Shown here piece by piece: positions 25,311 to 30,977 of a DNA stretch of 36,423 nucleotides. Each line of letters opens with the position of its first letter. Position 1 is the first letter of the stretch. The stretch is from a virus, in IMG/VR virus record IMGVR_UViG_3300027770_000135, positions 1 through 36,423 of that record; one strand, written 5' to 3'. The notes under the pieces were generated by a model, which was not told the DNA's origin, searched no databases, and saw only the letters and a list, made by a program, of their open reading frames with translations. The position numbers were made by a program, and so were the translations under genes.

Positions 25311-25452
25311 TCCGGCTTGAGATTGAGTGAGTTCTTTCTGGTAATCAATCTCAGGTAACAACCAGTCACTGTAGATCCACAGGATCGGTGTGAACAGAAA
25401 GATCGTCAACCGGGAACACGGTACTGAAGAGGTAACCAGTCTCTTCTTTTTT
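25311..25452 (+). ncRNA. Candidate structured ncRNA ending in an intrinsic terminator
   Basis: No ORF. Hairpins in order: CTTGAGATTGA (25316-25326) with TCAATCTCAGG (25345-25355), 11 bp with one G-T; CACTG with CGGTG enclosing a GATC/GATC stem (about 25367-25390); ACCG with CGGT (about 25410-25423); and the terminal GAAGAG (25426-25431)/CTCTTC (25441-25446) followed by a T-run. Transcribed rightward, either as the 3' part of the 25104-25307 transcript or on its own. The GGGAAC word in it recurs in the tRNA array (26810, 28053). Confidence 0.6.
25426..25452 (+). terminator. Intrinsic terminator
   Basis: GAAGAG/CTCTTC with a 9-nt loop and a run of T from 25447. Confidence 0.7.
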
Positions 25453-26318
25453 CAATATTCTATGCCAAACATTTCGAAATCTTCTTTAATTGTTTTCAAC
25501 ATATCTTTTGGATATACCATTGTGAGCAATTGTTTCCATTTATATGCGATTTTGTCATCTGTAGAATCCCACCAATCATAATCTTCAATATTTTCAACGT
25601 CCCTACTTAAATCAAAATGGATTGCCAATTTCTCAAAAGGAGATTTGAGGACTTTAGATATTATGTAATATAGTGGGCCTTTTTGAGTAATATTTCTAAA
25701 ATGGGTATCAGAAGTTTCAGTTGTACACCATCTTGTATTTGCTCCGTATTTACACGAGGCCGCATGATTTAACGGAACTACAACCAAATATTCGCCATCA
25801 TCATATATTTTTTTAGCTTTTGGAGTATCACTCTCTTTTTGTTTTAAGATTTTTAAATACTCGTCTTTTACATCCGCAAAATATGGAAATTGATTGATAT
25901 CCTGATAAGTAAACTTGTGGCTCATTCTATCGAAAAGAGAAACCACTTTAACAAAATCATTTAGATACTCAATTTTTTCGACCCTAAGCGCCATAGTTCC
26001 CAAAATTTCTAACATCGTTCTGAGACTCCATTCTCTGTAATCTTCACTCGTGTCTAATAGATTTGATTTATTATACTCTACCACACGATCCCATCGAAAT
26101 GGAGACATACCTAGGGAATACCAATTCTTTAACAAAAAATCTAAATATTTTTGTTTGGTACGTATCATAAATTCATTATTCAACGATAAGGTATACATGT
26201 TGGTATTACCTTCAGCAATGAACATACTTACTTCTATTTCCGCATCAATGTACTCCTTGTATTTAGATCTAATTTCTCTAATTCGACTTTCTGAAATTAA
26301 AAAACTCTTTTTGTGCAT
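25452..26318 (-). CDS. WCT-motif phage protein (288 aa)
   Basis: Second copy of the WCT module: DGEYLVVVPLNHAASCKYGANTRWCTTE (WCT about residue 200), then GPLYYIISK and KLAIHFDLS, matching 7085-8020 in order and spacing. The N-terminal 190 residues are helical, starting MHKKSFLISESRIREIRSKY, another short-helix phage N-terminus. I choose the ATG at 26318 because TATATTTAT (26323-26331) lies 4 nt upstream, as before other genes here; an ATG at 26357 would put that box inside the gene. Function unknown. Confidence 0.8.
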   Translation of the reverse strand: MHKKSFLISESRIREIRSKYKEYIDAEIEVSMFIAEGNTNMYTLSLNNEFMIRTKQKYLDFLLKNWYSLGMSPFRWDRVVEYNKSNLLDTSEDYREWSLRTMLEILGTMALRVEKIEYLNDFVKVVSLFDRMSHKFTYQDINQFPYFADVKDEYLKILKQKESDTPKAKKIYDDGEYLVVVPLNHAASCKYGANTRWCTTETSDTHFRNITQKGPLYYIISKVLKSPFEKLAIHFDLSRDVENIEDYDWWDSTDDKIAYKWKQLLTMVYPKDMLKTIKEDFEMFGIEY

Positions 26319-26322
26319 CTGT

Positions 26323-26331
26323 ATAAATATA
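26323..26331 (-). promoter_or_regulatory. TATATTTAT box before 25452-26318
   Basis: Minus-strand TATATTTAT, 4 nt from the chosen start; implies a leaderless transcript. Confidence 0.45.
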
Positions 26332-26343
26332 CAGAAAAAAAAT

Positions 26344-26373
26344 TTGATTAAACTCAAGTTTGTTGTATCTTTG
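26344..26373 (+). promoter_or_regulatory. Promoter of tRNA unit 1
   Basis: TTG (26344-26346), exactly 19 bp, TATCTTTG (26366-26373): a perfect Bacteroidota housekeeping promoter 47 nt before the first tRNA. Confidence 0.8.
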
Positions 26374-26398
26374 TAAATGTTCGGGTCAAATTGGACTT

Positions 26399-26407
26399 GT
26401 TCTTTGA
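26399..26407 (+). promoter_or_regulatory. boxA-like antitermination leader, unit 1
   Basis: CTTGTTCTTTGAAATCATG surrounds GTTCTTTGA, resembling boxA of rRNA leaders (E. coli TGCTCTTTAACA). The same sequence leads unit 2. Confidence 0.55.
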
Positions 26408-26420
26408 AATCATGAAAATT

Positions 26421-26505
26421 GCCAGAGTGTTGGAATAGGCAGACAAGATTGACTTAAAATTAATTGGGCTAAGCGCTCGTGTGGGTTCGAGTCCCATCTC
26501 TGGTA
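26421..26505 (+). tRNA. tRNA-Leu(TAA)
   Basis: Acceptor GCCAGAG/CTCTGGT, anticodon loop CTTAAAA on a 5-bp stem, long variable arm, T loop TTCGAGT, discriminator A. Type II as expected for Leu. Confidence 0.93.
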
Positions 26506-26506
26506 C

Positions 26507-26739
26507 AATATTGGATCCTTCATTGGTTAAACCCAACGGGGATTAGGCTTTGTTCATTCCACCCTTTGAAAAAGTGGTTACGATAGGTCTGCTTCTAAAA
26601 TGACTGATACCGTGTATAAGTCCGAGCATAAAACACGCTAATACTACTTCGTAAAGAACTCTTCAATTGTAGATACTTGTGTGGATCAAACTAATGACCT
26701 TCTTAACTTTAGATACGTGCTCTTGATAGGTCCAATATT
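26507..26739 (+). ncRNA. Spacer RNA S1 closed by an 11-bp stem
   Basis: AATATTGGATC (26507-26517) pairs with GGTCCAATATT (26729-26739), one G-T. It exactly fills the gap between tRNA-Leu (ends 26505) and the tRNA-like element at 26742. Inner short helices include TTGG/CCAA, CCAC/GTGG and GTGT/ACAC. No T-arm sequence and no convincing ORF. Confidence 0.6.
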
Positions 26740-26741
26740 TT

Positions 26742-26857
26742 AGTCAGGTGGCGGAATGGTAGACGCTAATTTTCAAAATGTGAGGTATAGATACTGGTTA
26801 AGTACACGCCGGGAACAGATACAAAATACCATACAGGTTCGAATCCTGTCCTGACTA
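26742..26857 (+). ncRNA. tRNA-Leu-like element 1 with oversized centre
   Basis: AGTCAGG/CCTGACT acceptor, TG, D arm GCGGAATGGTAGACGC and T arm ACAGG-TTCGAAT-CCTGT are all tRNA-Leu-like. The 65-nt centre is not: no 5-bp/7-nt anticodon arm forms, and a GGTAT/ATACC stem encloses 37 nt in the variable-arm position. 116 nt in total against about 85 for a normal Leu tRNA. Confidence 0.7.
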
Positions 26858-26891
26858 CTTTTTGGGGGATTGATTTTTTTTGAAGTATGGC

Positions 26892-26900
26892 TATATTTAT
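26892..26900 (+). promoter_or_regulatory. TATATTTAT box before a micro-ORF
   Basis: Plus-strand TATATTTAT, 17 nt before the ATG at 26918. Confidence 0.35.
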
Positions 26901-26917
26901 AGAAACAAAAGTACGTT

Positions 26918-27004
26918 ATGCTTTCACAAAAACTCTATATCAGTTTTAATCCGTCATGGTTCGATAGAACAACCATAGGATATGACTTTTACGGGTTTGT
27001 TTGA
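26918..27004 (+). CDS. Possible 28-aa peptide inside the tRNA array
   Basis: ATG at 26918 opens 28 codons (begins MLSQKLYISF, ends GYDFYGFV) before TGA, in the only clear non-RNA gap of unit 1. It has a TATATTTAT box upstream and an intrinsic terminator 33 nt downstream. The peptide looks protein-like (SFNPSWFDRTTIGYD). Alternatively the segment is untranslated leader: it also forms ATGGTT/AACCAT and ATATGTA/TACATAT hairpins. Confidence 0.35.
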   Translation: MLSQKLYISFNPSWFDRTTIGYDFYGFV

Positions 27005-27033
27005 TATGTACTCCTTACATATGAAAAAAAATT

Positions 27034-27062
27034 AAACCCGAAGAAATTCGGGTTTTTTTTTT
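27034..27062 (+). terminator. Intrinsic terminator of tRNA unit 1
   Basis: AAACCCGAA/TTCGGGTTT with a GAAA loop and a T10 run. An upstream GGGTTT at 26993-26998 could pair with the same AAACCC, giving an alternative fold. Confidence 0.85.
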
Positions 27063-27094
27063 CGTAAAAAGGATGAAACTAATAAAATCATTCG

Positions 27095-27102
27095 TACCTT
27101 TG
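27095..27102 (+). promoter_or_regulatory. Promoter of tRNA unit 2
   Basis: TACCTTTG matches TAnnTTTG; ATG replaces TTG at the -33 position with a 19-bp spacer. It directly follows the unit 1 terminator. Confidence 0.65.
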
Positions 27103-27138
27103 TAATGTTGATGGTTGAGAGATCAACAATCACAACTT

Positions 27139-27147
27139 GTTCTTTGA
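27139..27147 (+). promoter_or_regulatory. boxA-like antitermination leader, unit 2
   Basis: ACTTGTTCTTTGACATCTTGG region; GTTCTTTGA is identical to the unit 1 leader and flanks are similar (AAAAATT downstream in both). A stable hairpin (TTTTGA-GTC/GAC-TCAAAA) follows near 27170-27192. Confidence 0.55.
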
Positions 27148-27195
27148 CATCTTGGAAAAAATTGAAATGTTTTGAGTCGTGAGACTTCAAAATTT

Positions 27196-27325
27196 AGTCA
27201 GGTGGAGAATGGAGTCTCACCCACTACAGGGCGGCAAGGTAATGAGAGGGTCGGCTCAGTCCGATGAATGTAGAGTATTACTACCCCTAATGCTTGCAAT
27301 ACAGGTTCGAATCCTGTCCTGACGA
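27196..27325 (+). ncRNA. tRNA-Leu-like element 2
   Basis: Same acceptor (last pair broken: CCTGACG) and identical T arm as element 1. D arm altered (GGAGAATGGAGTC). GCAAG/CTTGC forms a 5-bp stem just before the T arm, enclosing about 60 nt with an inner TCGG/CCGA hairpin. No anticodon arm. Confidence 0.6.
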
Positions 27326-27344
27326 CAATTACAAAAACTAATAA

Positions 27345-27446
27345 TTTCTCCAACCAATGAAATATAGTGTAGTTATCATTGGACAAATACTTGAAATAGC
27401 ATTCAACGTTGATAGGGTGTGTATTAAGTTTTACACCTAGGAGAAG
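27345..27446 (+). ncRNA. Spacer RNA S2, four-way junction
   Basis: TTCTCC/GGAGAA (plus one T-G) encloses three hairpins: CCAATGA/TCATTGG, TTGAA/TTCAA and GGTGT/ACACC, a cloverleaf plan without tRNA consensus bases. It lies between element 2 and tRNA-Gln. Confidence 0.5.
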
Positions 27447-27450
27447 GAAC

Positions 27451-27521
27451 TGTCCCCTCGTCTAACGGCAGGACAGCAGACTTTGATTCTGCTTATCGAG
27501 GTTCGAATCCTTGGGGGACAA
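27451..27521 (+). tRNA. tRNA-Gln(TTG)
   Basis: Acceptor TGTCCCC/GGGGACA, anticodon arm GCAGA-CTTTGAT-TCTGC, T loop TTCGAAT, discriminator A. Confidence 0.95.
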
Positions 27522-27534
27522 CATAAAAAAATAT

Positions 27535-27630
27535 AGTCAGGTGGCGGAATGGTAGACGCATCGAAAGATAGGTACGGTATGGAGCCCGATTAAATAATCC
27601 TAATTACAGGTTCGAAACCTGTCCTGACTA
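27535..27630 (+). ncRNA. tRNA-Leu-like element 3
   Basis: AGTCAGG/CCTGACT, intact D arm GCGGAATGGTAGACGC, T arm ACAGG-TTCGAAA-CCTGT. The 46-nt centre folds as ATCG/CGAT or GATT/AATC but offers no anticodon arm. At 96 nt it is the shortest member. Confidence 0.65.
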
Positions 27631-27632
27631 CC

Positions 27633-27720
27633 AAAGAAACAAGTAAAACGCAAACGCACAGTCCCTTGATGCATCAGGTGAGGTGCACACTGTATACTGG
27701 ATGACCTCTGTTTCTTTTTT
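27633..27720 (+). ncRNA. Spacer RNA S3 closed by a 9-bp stem
   Basis: AAAGAAACA (27633-27641) pairs with TGTTTCTTT (27709-27717), then a T run. Inside, ACAGT/ACTGT and alternative GAGGT/ACCTC stems. Its ends are homologous to those of S7 (30311-30397). Confidence 0.55.
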
Positions 27721-27724
27721 AATC

Positions 27725-27844
27725 AGTCAGGTGGCGAAATTGGTAGACGCTAAGAGTTTCTTTAATGAGGTGGTCCTAGAGTAGCTGACACACTTAGATA
27801 CAACAAGGTAACTACTCGCACAGGTTCGAATCCTGTCCTGACTA
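27725..27844 (+). ncRNA. tRNA-Leu-like element 4
   Basis: Intact acceptor, D arm (GCGAAATTGGTAGACGC) and T arm. The centre is 69 nt: a GAGTAG/CTACTC stem before the T arm encloses 27 nt. 120 nt in total; no anticodon arm. Confidence 0.65.
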
Positions 27845-27893
27845 CAAATCTTAGGAGTAATTGCCCTAAGACTGAGAGGTTCGAAACTCTCGG

Positions 27894-27979
27894 TGACTAT
27901 GGTGTAATGGCGCACAGCAGAACGGAGTAGGTTAAACGAAAAGGGACGCAGGATTATGGTTCGAATCCATTTTAGTCAA
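27894..27979 (+). ncRNA. tRNA-like element with aberrant centre
   Basis: TGACTA/TAGTCA acceptor, D arm GTG-TAATGGCG-CAC and T arm ATGG-TTCGAAT-CCAT are tRNA-like. The 39-nt centre is purine-rich and forms no anticodon arm. Just upstream (27872-27891) is an isolated T-arm-like hairpin GAGAG-GTTCGAAA-CTCTC and a CTTAGG/CCTAAG hairpin. Confidence 0.5.
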
Positions 27980-28185
27980 CAAGCCGTCTTTTTTTCTTGT
28001 CTACCGTGGACGTGGATTGTTGAGACGTAAAAGTAACAATCGATTGATTAGGGAACGGTAGGATACAGGTTCACTAGACGAAGGTAGAAGTTTTTTTTTG
28101 ATAGATGGGTTTGAGTTCTTTATAACAACAAACCAACTATAATTCAGTAGGGACAAATGGGAGCGGCTTACTCCCGTCCCGAAAT
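27980..28185 (+). other. Structured spacer without gene
   Basis: Contains CTACCGT/ACGGTAG (about 28001/28057), TTGTCTA/TAGACGA, GGTTTG/CAAACC and a nested GGGAC-GGGAG/CTCCC-GTCCC hairpin (about 28150-28181). An AAGCCG near the start can pair with CGGCTT near 28165. No ORF or tRNA signature. Confidence 0.4.
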
Positions 28186-28295
28186 AGTCAGGAGCCCATT
28201 GGTTGGGGGCTGGGGGCACCTCCCCAAGGTTGAGTAACAGGTGATGCTGACTCTTTATGGTAAAGCCGAAACAGGTTCGAATCCTGTCCTGACTG
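28186..28295 (+). ncRNA. tRNA-like element 5 of the AGTCAGG family, divergent D arm
   Basis: Same acceptor and T arm as the other members, but the D arm is GCCC-ATTGGTTG-GGGC, a different tRNA type, and discriminator G. A GGGG/CCCC hairpin follows with a loop lacking a normal anticodon frame. Looks like a chimera. Confidence 0.55.
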
Positions 28296-28297
28296 CA

Positions 28298-28434
28298 AAG
28301 ACAATGGTTTTCCCCATTCAACGGATGTCGACAATCCAGAATGGAATCGGAATTCAGCACCCTCAGCCGAGGCCTCGTAAAACTACGATTAAGCTGTTAA
28401 GATTGGAGCGAGACGGGTACTCCATCATTGTCTT
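28298..28434 (+). ncRNA. Spacer RNA S4 closed by a 9-bp stem
   Basis: AAGACAATG (28298-28306) pairs with CATTGTCTT (28426-28434). Inside: AATGG/CCATT, GGAT/ATCC, GAAT/ATTC, a CAGC/GCTG domain holding CCTC/GAGG and TCGTA/TACGA hairpins, and TGGAG/CTCCA. It fills the gap between element 5 and tRNA-Glu. Confidence 0.6.
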
Positions 28435-28438
28435 ATTT

Positions 28439-28510
28439 GGTCGGTTCATCTAGAGGTTAGGATACAAGATTTTCATTCTTGTCACATGGGTTCGATTCCC
28501 ATACCGACTA
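28439..28510 (+). tRNA. tRNA-Glu(TTC)
   Basis: Acceptor GGTCGGT/ACCGACT, anticodon arm CAAGA-TTTTCAT-TCTTG, T loop TTCGATT, discriminator A. Confidence 0.95.
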
Positions 28511-28512
28511 CC

Positions 28513-28582
28513 TTGGAGGTATAGGGGTAAACCCTTGAGGCGAAGTACAAGCCATAGTCACTGAACGTAAACTGACCTCCAA
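28513..28582 (+). ncRNA. Spacer RNA S5, tRNA-sized, 8-bp closing stem
   Basis: TTGGAGGT/ACCTCCAA encloses AGGG/CCCT and GGC/GCC hairpins. 70 nt, tRNA-sized, but no T loop. The word GGCGAAGTAC recurs at 29181-29190. Confidence 0.55.
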
Positions 28583-28586
28583 ACTA

Positions 28587-28672
28587 ATTAGAAGTGTCGC
28601 AATACGCGTTTCAATCTAATTGATAGACGTATCAATGAAGATGTTCGAGGGTGAAAATCCCAAGCTTCTAAT
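28587..28672 (+). ncRNA. Spacer RNA S6, 8-bp closing stem
   Basis: ATTAGAAG/CTTCTAAT encloses ATTGATA-GACG-TATCAAT and GGG-TGAAAAT-CCC, the latter in the T-arm position with a 7-nt loop. 86 nt. S5 and S6 together fill the gap between tRNA-Glu and the element at 28676. Confidence 0.55.
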
Positions 28673-28675
28673 CCT

Positions 28676-28780
28676 CCATTCTTAGTGTTATGTGGTTAAA
28701 ACACTTTGACTCTTACATCGCCTGGTTAGCGCTGATCCGAATGTAAGATGAGTAAGTTGGTTCGAATCCAACAGAATGGA
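28676..28780 (+). ncRNA. tRNA-like element with giant anticodon-position hairpin
   Basis: Acceptor CCATTCT/AGAATGG, D-like arm GTGTT/AACAC, canonical T arm GTTGG-TTCGAAT-CCAAC. In place of the anticodon arm is TCTTACAT/ATGTAAGA (8 bp) enclosing a second D-arm-like hairpin CGC-CTGGTTA-GCG. 105 nt. Confidence 0.55.
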
Positions 28781-28994
28781 CAATGAGTAAGAGATACTCA
28801 GAGTCTTTGGTCTAAGACTTAAAAAATAGATCCGCTCAAACTGGACAGCGGAACGCCAGTTCTTAGGGTCAAAGGTGCCAATCACAGCTCCTCCTTCGTA
28901 GTGTGACTTTTTTAATAGGGGATGCCCTGCAGGTTTATTCAATATGAAAAAACCGGAATGACTACTCACTTGGAATCTCAGAGTGGGGAAACAC
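28781..28994 (+). other. Structured spacer without gene
   Basis: Hairpins GAGTA/TACTC, AGTCTT/AAGACT, TCCGCT/AGCGGA, TCACA/TGTGA and GGTTT/AAACC in series. The last 30 nt (GAATCTCAGAGT then GGGGAAA) are homologous to the sequence before element 8 (32110-32125). No ORF. Confidence 0.4.
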
Positions 28995-29097
28995 AGTCAG
29001 GTGGCGGAGTGGGCTAACGCTAACTTGGAAGAGTCTGAGGAGTGGTAACCAAGTACCTATACTCTGATGACCGCAGGTTCGAATCCTGTCCTGACTA
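28995..29097 (+). ncRNA. tRNA-Leu-like element 6
   Basis: Acceptor AGTCAGG/CCTGACT, D arm GCGGAGTGGGCTAACGC, T arm CAGG-TTCGAAT-CCTG. Centre offers ACTTGG/CCAAGT and a competing AGAGT/ACTCT stem (pseudoknot-like). No anticodon arm. 103 nt. Confidence 0.62.
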
Positions 29098-29278
29098 CAC
29101 AGTGTTGGCTACAATCACCGAGTAGGGTAGTACACTTAAATAAAACAACAACGGGGAAAACACCGAATCTGCAGATAACGGCGAAGTACCAACGAACGGT
29201 GTAATGGAATCAATTCAATACCTCTACGTGGTGGTTCTAGAAACATTCTTTGGAATGGCTAAATTGAAAAAGTTACAT
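29098..29278 (+). other. Structured spacer without gene
   Basis: CTAC/GTAG within GTGT/ACAC, ACACCG/CGGTGT enclosing ATCT/AGAT, and CATTC-TTTG-GAATG. Contains the GGCGAAGTAC word shared with S5. Confidence 0.35.
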
Positions 29279-29315
29279 GGGTCGCTGGCAGAGTTGGTCT
29301 ATTACATCTGTATTG
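29279..29315 (+). pseudogene. 5' half of a type-II-like (Ser?) tRNA
   Basis: GGGTCGC followed by TGGCAGAGTTGGTCTATTAC resembles the 5' half of tRNA-Ser. The sequence then runs into the homing-endonuclease region. Its acceptor strand does not pair with the only 3' half downstream (30090-30147). Confidence 0.45.
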
Positions 29316-29330
29316 TTTTATACATTTCTT

Positions 29331-29339
29331 TATATTTAT
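29331..29339 (+). promoter_or_regulatory. TATATTTAT box before the homing endonuclease
   Basis: Plus-strand TATATTTAT, 4 nt before the ATG at 29344. Confidence 0.45.
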
Positions 29340-29343
29340 ATCT

Positions 29344-30063
29344 ATGGAAATATGTTCGTATGGTTGTGGTAAAGAAGCTAGATTCTTTTTTAAGACTGGA
29401 AATAAATGTTGTGAAAAATCGCCTAATTCTTGTGAAAGCAAAAGGAATAAAGATTCTGAAAAGAAAAAAGGAAAATTTAAAGGAACACCATATTGGCAAT
29501 TACCTGAAGATAAAAGAAAATTACCCTTTATACCTTGGAATAAAGGTAAAGTTGGGGTTTATACCGAAGAATACAGAAAAAAAATTAGTAATTCTTTAAA
29601 AGGAAGAACTGATATTGGTAGAGCATCTACAGATGAAAAAGAAACCGAAAGAAAGAAAAAAATATCAGAAACAATGAAAAAAAATCCATTATGTGGAGGT
29701 TTAAGAAAATGTGGTGGTAGAGGAAAAAAAGGTAGATATAAAGGATATTGGTGTGATAGTAGTTGGGAATTGGCTTGGGTTATTTATAATTTAGAACACA
29801 ATATCAAATTTGAAAGAAACAATATTGGTTTTGAATATGAATATAAAGGACAAAAAAGAAAATATTATCCTGATTTTTTAATAACAGAAAACTATTATGA
29901 AATAAAAGGTAGGAGAAGTTTCGAAAAACTTGATGCTGTAAATAAAGAAAAAATTAGACAATTTAAGTTTAATCTAAAAGTCTTATATGAGAAGGATATG
30001 AAACCATATCTAACTTATGTTATAGAAAAATACGGAAAAGATTATACTAAATTGTATGAATAA
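29344..30063 (+). CDS. Homing endonuclease: NUMOD3-like repeats + PD-(D/E)XK domain (239 aa)
   Basis: A mobile nuclease gene inserted within a tRNA. An N-terminal cysteine-rich region (CSYGC...CC) leads to NUMOD3-like DNA-binding segments (PWNKGKVGVYTEEYRKKIS; KKKISETMKK). The C-terminal domain CDSSWELAWVIYNLEHNIKFERN...YPDFLITENYYEIKGR has the P-D...E-x-K residues of the restriction-enzyme fold, as in VSR-like/PD-(D/E)XK homing enzymes. It has its own TATATTTAT box. Flanks of about 28 nt on each side are too short for a group I intron, so it looks free-standing. Full length. Confidence 0.85.
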   Translation: MEICSYGCGKEARFFFKTGNKCCEKSPNSCESKRNKDSEKKKGKFKGTPYWQLPEDKRKLPFIPWNKGKVGVYTEEYRKKISNSLKGRTDIGRASTDEKETERKKKISETMKKNPLCGGLRKCGGRGKKGRYKGYWCDSSWELAWVIYNLEHNIKFERNNIGFEYEYKGQKRKYYPDFLITENYYEIKGRRSFEKLDAVNKEKIRQFKFNLKVLYEKDMKPYLTYVIEKYGKDYTKLYE

Positions 30064-30089
30064 AGAGAATATCCGAATGAACAAGGGTT

Positions 30090-30147
30090 CCAACTTAAAA
30101 TCAGTTGGGTAGTAAAAGCTCCGTGAGTTCGAATCTCACTCCTTCCT
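30090..30147 (+). pseudogene. 3' half of a type-II tRNA
   Basis: Anticodon-like CCAACT/AGTTGG stem, a variable region, T arm GTGAG-TTCGAAT-CTCAC and acceptor strand TCCTTCC, discriminator T. The matching GGAAGGA 5' strand is not in the array; the 5' half at 29279 does not pair with it. Confidence 0.5.
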
Positions 30148-30155
30148 CACATTAT

Positions 30156-30228
30156 GCTCTCGTGGCGCAACGGTTAGCGCAAGATGCTTATACCATCGAG
30201 GTTACAGGTTCAAATCCTGTCGGGAGTA
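30156..30228 (+). tRNA. tRNA-Ile(TAT)
   Basis: Acceptor GCTCTCG/CGGGAGT, D arm GCGC/GCGC, anticodon loop CTTATAC on a GATG/CATC stem, T loop TTCAAAT, discriminator A. Anticodon assignment is by loop position; reads AUA. Confidence 0.85.
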
Positions 30229-30233
30229 CAAAA

Positions 30234-30307
30234 GACCTCGTAGCTCAATTGGTTAGAGCTTCGCACTTTTAATGCGAAGGTTTCGGGTTCGAGTCCCGAT
30301 GGGGTCA
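30234..30307 (+). tRNA. tRNA-Lys(TTT)
   Basis: Acceptor GACCTCG/TGGGGTC, anticodon arm TCGCA-CTTTTAA-TGCGA, T loop TTCGAGT, discriminator A. Confidence 0.95.
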
Positions 30308-30310
30308 CTA

Positions 30311-30397
30311 CAAAGGAAACTAAACCTACTACATAGGGTGAAGATATCTAAGGTCGTGATGTAGATGTCGACTTAAAGTTATTTGTTGTTTCTTTTG
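30311..30397 (+). ncRNA. Spacer RNA S7 closed by a 10-bp stem
   Basis: CAAAGGAAAC/GTTTCTTTTG (one G-T) encloses CCTA/TAGG and GTCG/CGAC hairpins. Fills the gap between tRNA-Lys and tRNA-Leu(TAG). Ends homologous to S3; contains TAGGGTGAAG, also in S8. Confidence 0.6.
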
Positions 30398-30403
30398 TTT
30401 TAT

Positions 30404-30485
30404 GCCGATGTGGTGAAATAGGTAGCCACGCTAGTTTTAGGCACTAGTGTCTAACGACGTGAAGGTTCGAGTCCTTTCATCGGTA
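30404..30485 (+). tRNA. tRNA-Leu(TAG)
   Basis: Acceptor GCCGATG/CATCGGT, anticodon arm CTAGT-TTTAGGC-ACTAG, type II variable arm, T loop TTCGAGT, discriminator A. Confidence 0.95.
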
Positions 30486-30492
30486 CAAACAT

Positions 30493-30567
30493 ACATCCTT
30501 AGCTCAGTTGGTTCAGAGCATTTGCCTTACAAGCAAAGGGTCGGAGGTTCAAATCCTTCAGGGTGTA
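30493..30567 (+). tRNA. tRNA-Val(TAC)
   Basis: Acceptor ACATCCT/AGGGTGT, anticodon arm TTTGC-CTTACAA-GCAAA, discriminator A. Confidence 0.95.
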
Positions 30568-30571
30568 CATT

Positions 30572-30646
30572 GGTGAGATAGCGCAGATGGTCAGTTCGCA
30601 CTGGACTGAAAATCCAGGGATATCGGTTCGAGTCCGATTCTCACCA
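30572..30646 (+). tRNA. tRNA-Phe(GAA)
   Basis: Acceptor GGTGAGA/TCTCACC, anticodon arm CTGGA-CTGAAAA-TCCAG, T loop TTCGAGT, discriminator A. Confidence 0.95.
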
Positions 30647-30654
30647 CACAATAC

Positions 30655-30735
30655 GCCTGTATCGCATAGCGGCAATTGCAACTGACTGTAAATCAGTTCT
30701 CGTTTGAGTTCGGAGGTTCGAGCCTTCTGCAGGCA
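30655..30735 (+). tRNA. tRNA-Tyr(GTA)
   Basis: Acceptor GCCTGTA/TGCAGGC, anticodon arm ACTGA-CTGTAAA-TCAGT, long variable arm, T loop TTCGAGC. Confidence 0.95.
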
Positions 30736-30740
30736 CACAT

Positions 30741-30814
30741 TGGAATATAGCTCAGTTGGTTAGAGCATTTGACTGATATTCAAAAGGTCGCTAGTTCGAA
30801 TCTGGCTATTCCAA
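30741..30814 (+). tRNA. tRNA-Ile(GAT)
   Basis: Acceptor TGGAATA/TATTCCA, anticodon arm TTTGA-CTGATAT-TCAAA, T loop TTCGAAT, discriminator A. Confidence 0.95.
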
Positions 30815-30819
30815 CATTT

Positions 30820-30890
30820 GGTACTGTGTCCGATTGGCAAGGTCGAGCTCTGCAAAAGCTCTTATGTTGGTTCAAATCCAACCAGTACCT
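30820..30890 (+). tRNA. tRNA-Cys(GCA)
   Basis: Acceptor GGTACTG/CAGTACC, anticodon arm GAGCT-CTGCAAA-AGCTC, discriminator T as usual for Cys. Confidence 0.95.
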
Positions 30891-30899
30891 CAAAAAAAA

Positions 30900-30970
30900 G
30901 TGGGTGTGTTGAAATGGTATCATTACGGTCTCCAACACCGCAGTTCGAGGTTCAAATCCTTGCACCCGCG
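30900..30970 (+). tRNA. tRNA-Trp(CCA)
   Basis: Acceptor GTGGGTG/CACCCGC, anticodon arm CGGT-CTCCAAC-ACCG, T loop TTCAAAT, discriminator G as usual for Trp. Confidence 0.92.
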
Positions 30971-30977
30971 CCAAAAT

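Noticed and set aside
26507-26739. tmRNA or group I intron in S1.
   Set aside because: No tRNA-like T arm, no Ala-type acceptor, no tag-like frame and no recognisable intron core motifs.
26742-27844. Leu tRNAs with short archaeal-type introns.
   Set aside because: Removing any segment of the centre did not restore a normal anticodon arm in several copies, and bacteria lack the needed splicing endonuclease.
27865-27979. Permuted tRNA (3' half before 5' half).
   Set aside because: The upstream T-arm-like hairpin lacks a matching 5' half, and the downstream element has its own T arm in normal order.
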